DNA of 64,000 nt, taken from NCBI RefSeq assembly GCF_037975245.1, contig NC_092561.1:7670001-7734000 (forward strand). The letters are read 5' to 3'. Source of the DNA: Apostichopus japonicus (Eukaryota; Echinodermata; Holothuroidea; Aspidochirotida; Stichopodidae). The position numbers and the translations under genes are program-made. This document shows, in pieces, positions 1 to 14,672 of this stretch. Under the pieces are notes generated by a model that saw nothing but the letters and a program-made list of their open reading frames with translations, did not search any database and was not told the DNA's origin. The number at the start of each line of letters is the position of its first letter. The first letter of the stretch is position 1.

Positions 1-568
1 TAAATTCACTATGTAACACAACAGCGATAACTCGTATTGCGTGCCACTGTGACAAATTGATTCACACACACTGCGACAACTTCAACGTAAATCACAGTTC
101 TGAAGAAGTGATCGGATTAAGGTTTTGAATTTGCACGACAACAAAAAGTTATACCTAAATGTTGATTTCTTACAAGCTGTACACCACACGAATCAACCGT
201 CAACAGAGTAAAGTATCATGATGTCTCGCTTGGTTAAACTTTGAATTTTACCTGTTAGTTTTCGTTGAGACCGAAATCATCGGCATAAAAAGCATAATAA
301 CTTAATTTGCTGATTAAACCCTCAATGTGAATGCGCAGACTGAGCATAAGACAGGAAGTTAGGCAACCTTACCCCACCACGAATGCATGCAAGCGTGCTT
401 ACAACAGTTATTTGCATGAGTGAAGGCATTACTGCTTGCGTACGCTTGCTGATAAATTCTTTTATACGGCCATATTTGGTATGTATACCCATTACATCTC
501 CTGAAGCTACAGGAAACCCTTGATCCATGCCTACCTTAAAGGGGTCTTAAAAAAGATATACCACTGTT
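1..568. other. AT-rich non-coding DNA
   Basis: I see no exon here. A 68-codon open frame on the minus strand (322-528) has no recognisable motif, no splice context and no family resemblance, so I do not call it a gene. Confidence 0.5.
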
Positions 569-900
569 ATGACACTGTTCATGTTGTACATGATGTGTAT
601 TGTAGCATGTTCTTTTGTATTTGAAATCAACCTGAAGTCTCCTTTTAAGGAACTTAGAACATATTTATCTTTGAAACAAACAATGTTGTATCTGCCTCTT
701 ATTATAATGTGTGAGGTGAGGGCCAATAAGAAACATTGCATGCTGCTTTAAAGGAACCTAGCAAAATATATGCTCTCCCTTTAATAATTGACAGTGTTGT
801 GTATCGTTTCTTAGAGTGAAATCTCTGACTTAATCAAACCTTGAATGTTGCTTTAAAGGAGCTAAGCACGTGCTTAGCATGTGTTAAACATGTGCTCTTG
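569..900. repeat. Degenerate ~104-bp tandem repeat, about three units
   Basis: The phrase 'TTTAAAGGAaCtTAGcA' or a close variant recurs near 642, 748 and 851, about 104 bp apart. Each is preceded by a TG-rich stretch. Divergence is high, so this is an old array. Confidence 0.4.
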
Positions 901-3900
901 TTTGCATCGTGTCACATTGTGAAGGCACCCTTGTAGCATGATTCTTGGATCTGAATGAGTGTGTCTGTAATGGAGAACTTATCAAAGGAAGTTACAGTTA
1001 AGAATTAAAGTGAACAGAATATTTAGCTCGATTTTGGGCCCGAGACTACTAGACACTAGTGCACAGTCAGTACATGCAGCTACGGTCAATACCTAAAACA
1101 CAATGTACATAGCAGCGGTTGACATCTCAGGTTCAGCTAAAGATAACAAGGTATCACGTTACATTACTTTCTGCATTTTGTAGCGGCAAGAAGAAAACTT
1201 CACTTGCAAGCAACGGAAAGTTAACTTTTGCAAATGGCAGCACGCGGTTTGGGCCGAGTCTTCAATGCCTTTAAAGAAGAACTCCAAAGTGCCAATTTCA
1301 CAATTGCTTTCATAATTTTAAAGGTGTTATAAAAGTTACCCTCACCCTTTCTTTTTTAAATTAAAAAGTGCCTTTGTATTACTGTGTGTGTGTGTGTGTA
1401 AATATTGTAACATATATTTATAATTTTGATAATTTGTTTTAACGGTACTGATGAACTCTTATCGTTGGATCACGCTTTTCTTCTTTGACACTTATGCAAC
1501 AACAACATATTATTCGTCAACATTTGTATTTGCATGATGAGGAATCATGATATTGCGAACACACGAATTAAAACCGTTATAATCACCAAATGAACTACAT
1601 GCAACCTACAATTATAATATTTATAATAACTGCTATGCTATATGAAACATTAAGTTATAGGCTCAGCATCTTTGGCTAAAAACAAAATGCTGCCAACTTT
1701 GTTTGTGTCATTATTGTTTGTCCAGATTGTGTCAAAAAGTGAAAATGATCCAACATCCTTTGGACTAGGTGATATCTTAGACACATTTCGAACACTTTCT
1801 GTTGAACGCAAATATTTTGTTTTTGAAAAGCGTAAATATGTATGAGATCAATTTACTTCAGGTTAGTGAGTCTCGTAACACAGAAGTACAAAACTAGAGG
1901 GAGAGAGAGATAGAGAGAAAACCAGACCAGATTTGAAACCATCGTGAGTTTAAATTTTACTAAGGTGGAGTTTTCATTAACATTTAGACCATAAATAATA
2001 TCTTGCTACAACTTCCTTCCACTTAAATGGAATTTATGCCCAGCCCCGCCTCCACCCCACCCCCATTTCCTCTCTACCTGTAGGCTAATACGGTACCTAT
2101 CGATACTACTGAGCACGCGCGTTAAGTACAAGCAAAGCATCCAATACACAGCACCGATATCATCCAGCAGGAATACATCTCGAGTAAGACTTCAAGATGC
2201 TTCTACCGAAATATCAAATAAATCTATAAATAAAACAGCAAGGAATGTCCCGCCGCCAGCTCCGGAAATTTGCTTATACATACAATTGATGTACAGAAAA
2301 GAAACACAATGAAAGAAAGAGGTACGAACGTGCCTCACCTTACTGTATCACAATAAAGTCCGTTTAGCAAGTCAATTCACTCTATCCAAAATATTCTCAA
2401 AGGACGAACTAACCAAATCTCCCAAAAGCCTCAAATTGATTTTTTTTTTAACTATCTTTCTTTCTTTCTTCCTTTTTGTGTGTGTGTCGTTGCTTTTAAT
2501 TCGTTTAATCTTTGCGTCAAAAAAATTGCGTCGGATCAAATTTTAGAATGCACGGAAATGCCAAATGTATAAATGAAAATACCACTCAAAAAAAAGCGAA
2601 TGTATAGTGACGCCTACCCTTTGGTGGAAATTATGAACCCCTGAATTGAAGAAGCATATCGTAAGTTTGGTTGTAGCTTTGCATCGGTCTGACTATATCA
2701 TATTATATATATTCACCCATAATTTGATACTCCTCAACCTAGGCCTAACTACTAGGAACAGGTACCCACCATTTTTGGACTGGGGGTGGGGGGTTAGATG
2801 TTACGTCGTTTTTGGTACGGATAGCATTCATTTGAGGTAAATGTTTGGTTTACCCCCTCAAAGGAAGACAAATAAATATTCCCCCTCCCTGCCCCTCCCC
2901 CATTGTCCCTAGATCCTAGCTCCTAGGCTTAATCCTCTTCCGCCATCCGTTAAGGTCGAGAAATCTTGCTTACTTGCACACACAGTTTCTGACCTTTACA
3001 ACTATATTTTTACTGAGAGAAATTACACAAACAAAATCAATACTAAATCGGGCGAAAAAATTACTATTTTCATTATAAACTGTTGCTTTTTTCCAGTATT
3101 TTCTTCCAGTATCATCGTAAGCGAGATCGAACGCTAATTTACAAATATTAAAAGCAGGATTTTTTTTATAGATTTTGATAGAGGTGTGATGTTTTATTAA
3201 TATTAAAATCCCCATAAAAATATAATATCATTTAAGTACATGAGGTTCAAGTCAAGAACATATAAACTGTTTTACCCTTATGCATTTTGCATATGATTTA
3301 TATCGATATGAACATTTTCTGGGCGACGTAATGTAATGAATCGAACTCAACTTGATAATTACTTGCTCGTTAAACTTCCTTTAGTGAAAAATCTAGAAAG
3401 ATATATTTTCTTAATTTTTTATTATTATTACTATTTTTTCTTAATTGAGTTTTATTTTATTTAGTTTCTTGGTAAAATTGCTTTGAAGAGAATCAAGCCA
3501 ATGAGCAGACGAAAACTTTTCATTTTCTGTAAGCGGCATTTGATGAAAATGTAAACCATCCATACTATCACTTATATATGTTGATGAGGATGATCGGATT
3601 TTTTATTCTTCGAACGACTGTTCATGAGACTATAACATATTTGATGTTACTGGGTCCTTAATAAAAAATAAAAAACTCTTCGAGTGTTCCCGATTTGTCC
3701 AAGGAGATGATGTTTTTTCATTATGAAGTTTACTTTTATCGGTTGTTTATTCGGTAGAAGGGGGTACCATATTTGTATCCAAGGGGGGGGGGTGGAAGTT
3801 TTCAAACTGGGTCGAGGGTGTGGCGAGGCCACAAACGTAGGGGGCAGTGGGATATGTAACTTTAATTTGAGAGGCGGGGGTTGGGGTGTGGGAGGGGAGT

Positions 3901-4780
3901 ACACAAAAACGTTCCGACAAAACGGGTCCTCTGTGCATTACGTTCAAAATTTTCAGTTTTTAATAGTGATTTCAAATTTCTTTAATATATAATTTTATAA
4001 TTACGGTTTTATATAATTGTTCATCAAAAGTGCACTTTGAACAAAGCAAAATGGCACTTTTCTAAATACAAGAAAATTGAAAAAAAAAAAACAATCGGAA
4101 ACTTTTACACTAATAAGAGGAACATTTGTGGGTTTTTTTTCCTTTCTTTTTCTCAAAATTGGTGAACCCGGCTCTGACGACCTTGTATGCAACTTTATAA
4201 AATACTTCCGTTACTAATAAAAAAATATATATAAAAAACATTCAGCAAACATATCTATATATAAAGGCAACAGAGTTGGGTTCAGTATCCATAATTATTC
4301 CTATTACTACGTTTTCTTCATATTTCATTTTTGTTTTCTTTGAAAAAGTGCATTTACTGGTTTCGTTGTCCTAATTTTTTCCCCTCATCACCCTTGTTTT
4401 ATCATCCTTGAAGCTATACTTAATTCGTTCTATTTCCATGTGACTTATTATCATTTACTTTTACGATACATGCATCGGCCTATACTCTTTTATTTATTTG
4501 TTGTCTCTAATTTCTCCATCTTCTACATTTTGTTGTTCTTGTTGTTGTTATTCTCTCTCTCATTTTTGTGATTTTTATTTCGTCTTAAAACTGGGGCTAA
4601 ATCAACTGGCATACGTAGACTTGTTTTCTGATTAGTGTGCTATGATTCGTAAATTTTTTTTTATCATTTGTGCACCTGCGCCCTTCATCGTAAAACATTA
4701 GAAACAGCGAAAAGTATTAATAATAATACCGTAATAAAAGCAAGAGAAAAAACAACAACTAAAACAAAAGAGCTACATAC
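901..4780. other. Non-coding, AT-rich, no gene seen
   Basis: The stretch contains short (GT)n (1383-1398), (GA)n, T-runs and a G-rich block at 3780-3900. The G-rich block creates overlapping low-complexity frames on both strands (3647-3992) rich in Gly or Pro. I found no splice-bounded coding exon. Confidence 0.5.

Positions 4781-4784
<4 letters not shown>

Positions 4785-4862
<78 letters not shown>
4785..4862. repeat. (AT)n microsatellite
   Basis: Near-perfect AT dinucleotide run of about 78 bp, followed by ACATATAAAGAGAGAGAG. Poly-Tyr/Ile reading frames across it are artefacts. Confidence 0.95.
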
Positions 4863-4864
<2 letters not shown>

Positions 4865-7800
4865 CCGGTATATACATATAAAGAGAGAGAGACCGAAACA
4901 TGTATACAAGAAAACGCCAGATTCCGAAGCGCGACAATGATATTACGAAGACGGTTTCGAAGGGGCGAAAACCAAGAGCTGAGGAGAAGAACTATAGTAT
5001 CATTGACAACAGAGCAATCACCTAGTCACCATTTGTCACGAAAGCGAACGACTTTAACTACTTAAGAAGAACGCGCGGAAGTCGGAAGCTGTTCTGCACT
5101 ATAGCCCTGTCGATATTTTTCGCGATGATGTAGTGAGTTAACACGTAATAATAAATAACAGGGAACACGTCGAAGCTAAAATTAAAACAATGTACGCCGG
5201 CTTTTTTATATAAACCGTTGATTTAGATCAAATACTGTACACACACATGCAGTGTCTGATGACGTATAACTCCCCCGTGAACTTTCTTTTTGTGTTCTTT
5301 TTGTAAAACAATATCGCTAAAGAGAGAGAGAGAGAGAATAGAACCAAGTAGCCAATTGGCAACAATAAAATCAAACGTGTTCCATTCAATTCCGTCACAA
5401 TTATGATTTTCATTTTCGTCTAATTTTCGCACTTTTCACAAAAGCTGTGAGTATACGCGAGGTGGAAGAAAAAGCTAGAAGAGAATTTTTCTTTCTTGGG
5501 GGTTAATTTTGTGTGTCTTTCGTTAAATCATATCGGTAGGACTCGCATGAATGAGACGTTTTATTTCAAATTCATCTGTGTTTAGCGAGAGTTTTTCATT
5601 TTGTTTTGTCGTGGTCTCGACTTCTTTTTGATATTTGCCGGTTCACGCAAAATGATTTTACGTGTCTAAAGAGATACATCAGCGAATGAATGGGGAATAT
5701 CTAAGGGGCTTTATAGTGAACGAACCGCATCCATAGTTGGAACTTTGACGTTTTACTTTGACGCTGTGGAAGACGGGATAATACAAATATAGCGTGGCGT
5801 TTGTAAGCGATTAGTAAAGAAATCGAGGTAAGGTTAAATCGAAAACTTCTTTTAAAGTATTTTATCAATATTTTATTTGCCATTTTTGTTAATTTTTTTT
5901 TAATGTCCAATAGTTGCTTTTTGTCAATTAACGGAATTCAATTTTTTTTTTTTTTTTTTTTGGTATCTTATGAAAATTTGTGGCATTTTGATAAGAGCAG
6001 AAGAGTGGGGGAATTCTTTCGTATTTTGATTTTATGTATGTCTAGTTATTTATTCCAATTTTTTTTTCTGGCTTTTGGTTTTGAAGTTGAGTGTGTGCAT
6101 GTGTTTCATTCGAAAAGCTTAACTTAAAACATTTTAATTAAAAATAAAAAGTTTTATATGCAATTAAGTGGAATACAAATGAGGAGTTTATGGAGGGTGG
6201 AAGAGGGGTGTGGGGGGAGGGGTCGAAGCAGAGAAGGGTGAGTGGGAAAGAAGGACCGACATAAGAGGGGGGAAATGCAGCCAGTAACCTATAGGTTTCT
6301 TTAGTTGCATATATATTTTCTGAGAATGATCGGGAATTTAAAGGCTAAATATGCATACAATTAAGTTTGAAGAACAGGGTCCCGGACACAGGTGGGGAAT
6401 GGTGATGGTGGGTAGGACAAGGGTCAAACCACGCTTATTGGGGCAGGATATGGTTTTGTTTTCATACAAAAGCAAATTCTTTGAATATCAACGGTTTACC
6501 CTCCCATCTATACCCCTGGTATTCCGCAAACAGAACTATTTCAATTGGTATCCCCACTATTCATCCTTCATTATGGGAGGAGAAATTCTCGCTCGGGAGA
6601 AAGAACCCCCCCCACACCCTCTCTCCCCCTAGTTTGAGCCGTTTTTTTTTAAATATATATGATTAAGGGAGTTAAGTTGTAAAATGGTGCATCTTTTGCA
6701 CTTTTAAAGTAATTTATGATCAAGATTATTTCACCTATTTTTCAACAAATATCGGCACAAATAGTGTCAATTTCATTTTCTTCCGAATTTGTTGGCGACC
6801 CTTCACAAGTGTTAAACAAAACGTGGATTATACCCCTTTTTTATTTTTTATAAACAGGCAACCATTTCAAAGAAAATAATTTTAGTTTGCTTTAGTGAAC
6901 ATGCATGATTTAGTCTACACGTAAATCTGGGCTAATCCTTCAGACGAAGTTACGGATAGAATGAAATAACTCCTATTTGTAGATTTTCATTCATGAAGAC
7001 TTATTTTTTTTTTGGACGCCAAGAAAGATTGCAAAAACGGAAAGTTGACTTTTTCGCTATAATACGATAACTGCTACATGTATAATTTCAGTCAGCCTGG
7101 TTAAGACAGTACGGATAAAGCTATGTATATAAGGGGGTAAGGGGTGGGTACTGAAGGGGGATGTGGTAAGTGGTGACATTTCGAAAGTCTTCACATTCTC
7201 GCTTTCTTGGGGAATTAAGGGTATTCTAATGCCCCCCCCCCCCAAGGCTTATAATTTAAAATTTGGTCTTAAAAACCGATAAAATGTACAACAATAGTCT
7301 GTGCCATCAATGGAGACGTTTTTTTTTTGGGGGGGGGTTGGACTTGGTTATATAGGGGGTTGGGTTACAAGGTTTGTTAAAATTTCATAAGTACTCCTAT
7401 CCATCAATTAGAATGTCCCACTTTCCCTCGACGTTTGTGCCTCAACACCTCAGAGATTGAACCCGTCTATACCGCCACGTCTAAACGTCATCAACAGGTA
7501 ATGCTGGTCAGCATCCCCCACCCCCCCCCCCCCACCAAAATACAAAACAAAAATGCTAAAAAATTAAAGAAATGGTCACTCATATTCAACTTGGAACAAT
7601 CATTTTACTTTCCACTTTAAACCATCTGTCCTCTTGGTATATGTCTAATGTCTTGGTAGCTGTAGCTTGGTAGCTGTAGCTTGGTATATGTTGTCTGATG
7701 TCACAATCTCCACAGTACGAGAATCTTTTTCTGACCCTGGAAATTATTCTTACAATATCTTTGATAAAAATTGATACCAATTTTCATTATGTTAATTTGT

Positions 7801-8994
7801 GGGGCCAGTACTGGTGATCGTTCATGATAACAGATGCGATAAATGAGGAAATCATATGCCTGAATTGCCAAGGGTATATGCAAAAATTATGATCTTCGAA
7901 AATCGTGATAAATTTGTAAAAAGAAAAGGGGGAGGGGGTAACTGAATTTGTAATTAAGAACTAACTCAGAGATTCTTATTGGAAGGCACGGATGGCAAGA
8001 TGGGTTGTAAGAACAAGTTTCATCTCTCGATCAAGAAAACTACACCCCCTCCCTCTGTCCCTTCTCCATCTCCCCTCCCTGTCTTCCATCTGTTTGGCGG
8101 TGCGCCGTGGCTAGAAGCTTGAGGGGTGCGGTATCCAACATCGGCCACGCCTCCCACCATCCACCCCTCTGTTCTAGAGCACTGGTGTACAAATATAAAT
8201 TGCGTAAATACGTGTAAATATGTATGTTAGAATTCATGTTTAATGGTTTAAAAAATATTACAATATTATTATGCCATCATTGACGCCATTCAAGAGGTGA
8301 CTCTCTTTAAACCAAGTTTACCTATTGTTATGTAACTTTCACCAAATCACAAATGGTCAAGTTATAGATCAGATACAAGGTTCGTTTTCAGCTTTGCTCT
8401 CTCCACCCACCTCTCTCTCTCTCTCATCTGGTGAATGCAAATCATAACGAGTAATATGTAATGCGAATATAGATTCTTAAAATAGCCATTCTGGCCTAAT
8501 GAGGAGGGTCTCGTAGACTCTGCTAGAATTCCTCATATTTCATGTAGACCTATATACAAAAGCCCATTTGCGGAATTGCTAAACTAGTGAGTGTTTTTCT
8601 ATTAAATTTGAAGAGAAGACTTGTAGATTTAACGTTATTAATTATTGGTATGACATTTTTTAGTATTAAAAAAAAACATATCGAAATTACTATTATAAAA
8701 AATATAAAACGCAGCAAATTACTTTAACAATAATGTCTTAAAACCCTGCACATATCTCTCAGCTTCTCTATGTCTAACCAAATTTATAGTGTATGATTTC
8801 ATCCCATTGATTCAAATCTTTGAAAGAGTCTTCCATGTAACTCGTTGTTAATAAAATAAGTATGAACTCCCCACCTTTGTGGCAAATCCCAGAGCTATGC
8901 GGATTCAACTAACGTCACAATTTAAAGTCAAACCCAGTGAACCGTTCGTCCTATGTCTCGGGGGACAATATTTGTGAGTGTATAGTGCATGGTG
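4863..8994. other. Non-coding, no gene seen
   Basis: AT-rich DNA with homopolymer runs (T20 near 5943, C10 near 7231, C14 near 7521), a G-rich block at 6180-6280 and a short direct repeat of 'TTGGTAGCTGTAGC' near 7655. No supported exon. Confidence 0.5.
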
Positions 8995-8995
8995 C

Positions 8996-9000
8996 ATATA

Positions 9001-9095
<95 letters not shown>
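8996..9095. repeat. (AT)n microsatellite
   Basis: About 100 bp of alternating AT with one ATAC interruption near 9018. All four long frames over it are repeat translations. Confidence 0.95.
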
Positions 9096-9099
<4 letters not shown>

Positions 9100-12000
9100 A
9101 TAATCGGCAACCGCAGTACAGGATTACTAACGGATACAAAAAAAATAATAAGAACAAAAAAATGTTATAAATAATATCAAAAATATTCTGATATAATTGT
9201 GACAACTTGAGTAGTATACAACTAACTATATTGTGTATCTGTCGATAACGTGCATCGACATATGCGGTGGATTAGTTTGTGAGGCTTCAATGTACCTCAC
9301 ACGGTCCTCATTACCCTTCTATCCTGCCCCTTCATCTCCTTGAACATCACTAATTACCCTCTCCCATTCTCCTCCAGATGGGCCCAAAATAAATAAACTA
9401 ATATACTAATTAATTACGTTAAGCCTTTGTTTTTCTACTTATTCATATTTGCTATCACACGAACAAGCAAGATTAAAGCAAACTAATTCTCACCGTGAAG
9501 CATTTTCTTTTTTTGCGAAACTATTATACAATTAGCACTAGATCCGAATCGATTTGTTTTTTTCTTCCTCGCCGCATTTCTATGATTACAAAATTGCCCT
9601 TCTTTTTGTTGTTGCAGTTTCAAGTCAAATTTGGAGAAAAATGGCAGATGTTTACGTGCAATTAATTTACATGTAATTTATCGATTTACATACGGTTCAC
9701 TTCCCCGTATGAATTCAACATAGGTTAGGAAACAAATGGTCGTTAAACCCATTGATTGGACATACAGAAGATACCGGCAAACGGCTGATGTAGTTAGTCT
9801 AACGTACAAACAATCGTCAGTAACCCAGCGGGGAATACTTGCACTGCCATGGTATTATCACTATATAGTTTGCGCGCATATGAAAGAAACAACAATTCTA
9901 ATTAGTATGTACATCTCGTGAACGGATTTTCAGGGCTGGCTTACATGTTCAGCTATGAGCTGTGATTTTGCTCTTTATCTTTGTGGGAAGGTGTTGTGAA
10001 GGAGAGGTGGGGGGGGGGGTAGGTTTGGGTGCGGATGGGGATGCTCGTGTTGATATCATAAGAAAGCTCATCGGAATGAATAACTATTGTATATCATTGG
10101 ACTCTCGATGCATTTTACGGTAGACTATAAATTTAATCAATATCAATTAATTAATCAATCAATCAATATAACTTACAAGCCTAGGAGACACTATCATTAT
10201 TGATATATATGGTACAGAGATAAATGGGCGGGAAACAAACTTCCTCAAAACAGCTGAGAAATAATCTTATTCCATTTGGGAGTACCAAAGGTTTCTGTTG
10301 TTTTTGTCACACACAAGGCTAAAGACTTGACACCAGTCTATATGACGTCATAGCGCCACATGTACATTGTTTAAATTGTTTTGTTTTTATTACAATGGAT
10401 ATTTATTTTTTCCCTGCAAATGGAGACGGGTTTTACAAATGCTGAATCTAGGATATTGAAACTCTTTACATGACCTTATGAAAACATTGGTTTGAGTTTC
10501 AACACCATTAACATTCTACCTTTGCAAATATGGAAATGAAACTCAATGAAAAAGTTAAATGTTTCACATAATAGTGGCATTAAGACATCAGAGATTTACA
10601 AAAATGTCATCTCCAACACACAAGATACACAAGACACTAGGATATCTCCCAAACGGAACCATATTTTCCTTAGCTGTTTCGGGGGTGGGGGTGGGGGGGT
10701 CGTTCTTCACACAGATCTCTGTTTTATAAGTCACAGATGATGGTTGAGTTTTGTTTGCCTTTTTTAAAAACAAATCCCCTCAAATTGATGATATCAGACT
10801 ATAAAATTGAACCGAAATGACTTTTTTTCTTTGTATTTTTTTGTTGTATGCAGGTTAGGTTTGTGCAGCTTTAGTAAGGAATACATAGTCTAACTGGTTT
10901 AGCCTTATAAAACAAAGACCAATTGTGCCTATATACATAACGTGTTGCTGGATGGTCGATGTATATCTATAACTCATACCAGAACAACATTAGAAATTTC
11001 TATACAAATGTCGACCTATTAAAAAGTTTCGTGAAATCGGCTGCTGTACATGCAGATGCAATGTAATTAAGTTAATGAATGAAATCAACAGTTAAACTTT
11101 GGTATTTGAAGTAACATTTTTTACAAAAGAGCACTGTTCATTCATTGGATTCCACATGATTTTTTATAAATTTATGAACATATCCTATGCATACATCTGT
11201 GCCTTGCCAAATGCTATCGGGGGGGGGGGGGGGGAGAGAAAACCCAATTCATATCCCTGAAGGTTACTGTTTCCTTTGAATTATTCACAAACTGGTGGTA
11301 GCGTAATCCACCGTTGAATGAAATATAAGGTATCAAATACCACAATAGGTTGTTAATTTAAAACCAAATCACTTCATAAAATTAAGAAGAAATTAAAATA
11401 CTGAAAATTATGCATATTACTTGAAAAACAACGTCGTTAACATTGTATTAATCGGACGCCACATTTTCTTCATCAGAAAACCTGCAACCTATTCAAAGCA
11501 TTTAAACCTAACCTGGTTAGAGATTGTATTGATTAGAAAGTGTAACCTGATTATAGTACATGAAGAAGTAACCTGATAATAGCCTACAGTAAACCAACAA
11601 CCTGATCATAACCTGTACATCTGTAGACTTATCTATTACCTACTATCCTCTAACCTGATTGCAATAACTTATAAACTTGCAATCTAGTCTCAACCGGAAA
11701 AAAAATCCCGCTAAATCAGATATTTGTTTGAGTGGTCGATTATTTGCGATGTCTCATTGCAGTGCAGAAGTAGCCTATACTATCCCGCCTAGCCATTTCA
11801 TAAAAAAAAAACTTGTCCAAAACTTGTGAAAAACAGGCCCATATTTGATTAATTCAAAACCAAATTAATTTGAAAGACTATCTCGAAACAACGCGTCTTA
11901 TTTTTAGAATCGAAATTGATCCTTAATTCCTTGCTATATCCGGCGATTTGTTAAAAGATTTTATGGATGCTGTCTTACTTTTGATCGATAACCATCTGTA

Positions 12001-12814
12001 GTTTGAGTAATATAAATATTGGTTTCGTCTTCTTATAAATCGCTAAAAGAAAATGGCAAAGTTACGCCTAGAGCTACTCCCCCCAGCCCCCCCCCCCCCT
12101 CTTGTAATAAAAAAAAAACTGTAGAAAATATGTCATATATTGCAATTGAGTAAACTATATATCAACCCTTAGATTGTTTCTTTTCCTCAAAACGAACGTT
12201 TCTTTAAGCTATAGTAATAAATCAGTCGTTTCGATTAACTACTCAACTACCGTCCATAACGGCAGCAAGTGTAAGCACATTTTCAAGATTTTTTGGACAG
12301 GTTAGAGGTTTCATTTCTTTTATTCTGACCTAATTGAAATATTTATTTAAGTGTTTTTTTTAGTATTGAATAGAATAGAAAAAAAATGTTTGAAGACTTG
12401 ACCAAGTATAAATTTGACATTCAATTCAGCTACGTATGCTAGACTTTAAAATACTCTGCTCTATTGCATAGAGAATGGATTTTACTACTGCTGAATCTAT
12501 ATTCAATCACAAAGGAGGTTCGTAACATGACCAAACGCTAGTAGGCCAATAAGTTTTCATGGTCAACGCTGTCAACATTAATCTTGAAAATAGGAAAAGA
12601 AAAAAGAAGCGAAAATCCAAGGTGACACCTCTCAGTGGCACTAAAATGAACATCACCCATTTAAAATATGGCAGACACCCCCCACCCCTCCCCTACAAGC
12701 CCATCCCACTCCCTCTGGCAGAAAAATCTCAATGTCTGTTATATAAGCGAACAAGCGAAACATGATGGTTTGGTTTGCTTCTCTTCTGTGAAACATCTGA
12801 TGTGGTACAAACTG
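9096..12814. other. Non-coding; degenerate AACCTGA-rich stretch at 11475-11665
   Basis: No supported exon. Between about 11475 and 11665 the words AACCTG(A/C) or TAACCTGAT recur irregularly about ten times, which looks like a decayed simple repeat. Poly-G (11220-11234) and poly-C (12090) runs are present. A perfect TGACGTCA palindrome lies at 10342-10349. Confidence 0.45.
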
Positions 12815-12822
12815 CTAGAAGT

Positions 12823-13125
12823 CAGGCGCGTAGCCAAGGGGGGGGGGGGTGAAGGGGCGACCGCCCCCTTGAGCATATTTTTTTGTACGTTCTTATGATA
12901 TCGCTAGTAATTTCAAAATAGGAAATGCTTTAGATGCAACTTGCAAGGCCTGGGAAGTGCCATTTCCAGCGATCTGGAAGGCATTTTCGGCCAAAATTTT
13001 CTTGTACGCTTTGCGCCAACTCATGGTGGCGCTACGCTTAGATAGTTTCCAAAGCCGAATCTACGGTTCTAATAGTTTGCCTACAGGTTCGCCCCTCCCT
13101 TGGCAGATTCCTCGCTACGCGCCTG
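12823..13125. mobile_element. Non-autonomous hAT-type MITE, 303 bp
   Basis: The terminal inverted repeats read CAGGCGCGTAGC and GCTACGCGCCTG. They are flanked by a perfect 8-bp target duplication, CTAGAAGT (12815-12822 and 13126-13133). An 8-bp duplication with CAGG-type termini is the hAT superfamily signature. The interior has a G-run near the left end and no transposase frame. Related pieces occur at 35311-35531, 36576-36712 and inside each TRIM unit near 43840, 51410 and 61995. Confidence 0.85.
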
Positions 13126-13355
13126 CTAGAAGTCACGTGATTTATCGTGGGCCCCTCAAAGTTGCAGCCAGTAAACGTGCTCTCAGGCACTCAACTTGAA
13201 AAGAATTTCATAAAAGTCAGCTAAGGCTTTCTTTATTTTCTCTCATTTTTCATAAATGTGTGTCTCTTCAGAGACTAGATCTTACACAGCGTTATCATGT
13301 TTTTTTCTTCTTTTTCATCCTTCTGCTAAACTCTTGCCTATTGTCCTTGTAAAAG

Positions 13356-13522
13356 TCCCCAAGAGAAACTACGTCACCATACCATGTCAAATATGTTTAG
13401 GACCTAATGATGCACTTAACTTTGTGTGTTTTACGTATATATATCATAATCGTAAAGTCATAAACGTCGAACCCATAAGGACTGATTTCACTTTAAATTT
13501 TGATAAACTAATTCATAAGAGG
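13356..13522 (+). CDS. Candidate half-Ig-domain exon (RTK/VEGFR-like Ig)
   Basis: A long pyrimidine tract ends in AG at 13354-13355, and the open frame that follows starts in phase 1, as IgSF exons commonly do. The peptide includes VPKRNYVTIPCQ and then a second Cys in NFVCF. V-x-I-P-C followed by N-x-x-C resembles the first half of the second Ig domain of VEGFR/PDGFR-class receptors. A possible donor (AGG|GTACAT) follows at 13523 in phase 0, and the frame stops a few codons later. No partner exon was found nearby. It could be a pseudo-exon or a chance frame. Confidence 0.35.
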
Positions 13523-14065
13523 GTACATATATACACGTGAGACGGAAATAACCCAAAATGTCCATTCATTTCCTCTATTTAAACGATAAAACCCGACCTT
13601 GTGTAAATATTTCCCCCTGCTCGCCAAAAAAAACTGACAGGCTAATCCTTGTGCATCTTAATGACGTATTTCGAAGCCAAGAGCAAAGTCCCATCTGGAT
13701 TAGTGCTTAACTTTGTATACAAAAAAAAAGAAGAAAAAAGGGGGGAAATAGCCGCCCAATTTCTCACAAATACTCACGTTTACAATTCACAAACATATTG
13801 CATGAAATCTTTACTGTGACCGATGACAATGAGAAATGGTAATGATATGCATATAAACAACGTTTTAACCGTTTCGAGAGCACGGTAAGAGAAGTAAGTG
13901 TAAATGCTTTTCTTAGGTCAAGCCTGCAACTGCGCATGTCACAACCATACCGAAGGTACATAAGCTTTTACATCCTGTTCATTTTATAAACTAAACATGC
14001 AATAGGGGTATTCATGCATAGCAAGGCAGGCAGGAAAAACGAAAGAAACTAATAAAAATGAAATA

Positions 14066-14196
14066 CACCTGGATGAAGAGAGGCAATGGAGATAAAGTGC
14101 CTTTTGCCCAAGGACAGAACGTAATGGTCTGGCCAGGACTCGAACCTGCAAACCTTAGATAACAGGCCAATTGCCAAACGCTCTCTAAACCCATTC
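14066..14196 (-). mobile_element. tRNA-derived SINE (marine-invertebrate type)
   Basis: On the minus strand a tRNA-like head with a B box (GGTTCGAGTCCTGG) is followed by 'CCTTGGGCAAAAGGCACTTTA' and then 'CATTGCCTCTCTTCATCCAGGTG'. This tail design is familiar from SINEs of sea urchins and other marine invertebrates. The frame reading through it is not a gene. Confidence 0.7.
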
Positions 14197-14280
14197 CAAT
14201 CGATTCCCGTGTTTGTTATAGCAATACCGGACTTTCAGTAATACAGGTACCGGTTTTAAACAAAAAAAAAAAAACAGTAT

Positions 14281-14615
14281 AGTGGTAGCAGCAGTAGTAG
14301 TAGTCGTAGAAGTAGGAGTAGTAGTAGTAATATAGTAGTAGTAGTACTAGTAGTAGTAGTAGTAATAAAGTAGTAATGGTAGCAGCAGTAGTAGTCGTAA
14401 TATGAGTAGTAGTAGTAGTAGCAGCAGCAGTAGTAGTAGTAGAAGTAGTAGTAGCAGTAGTAGCAGTAGTAGTAGTAGTAGTAGTAGCAGAAGTAGTAGG
14501 AGTAGTAGTAATATAGTAGTAGTAGTAGTAGTAGCAGTAGTAGTAGGACTAGTAGTAGTAGTAATATAGTAGTAGTAGTAGCAGTAGTAGTAGTAGTAGT
14601 AGTAGTAGCAGTAGC

Positions 14616-14670
<55 letters not shown>

Positions 14671-14672
14671 TT
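14281..14672. repeat. (AGT)n/(AGC)n trinucleotide array, ~390 bp
   Basis: Long imperfect AGT array with AGC, AAT and AGG variant units. It is preceded by an A12 run and ends at TTAACAGTTAATAGC. Confidence 0.95.
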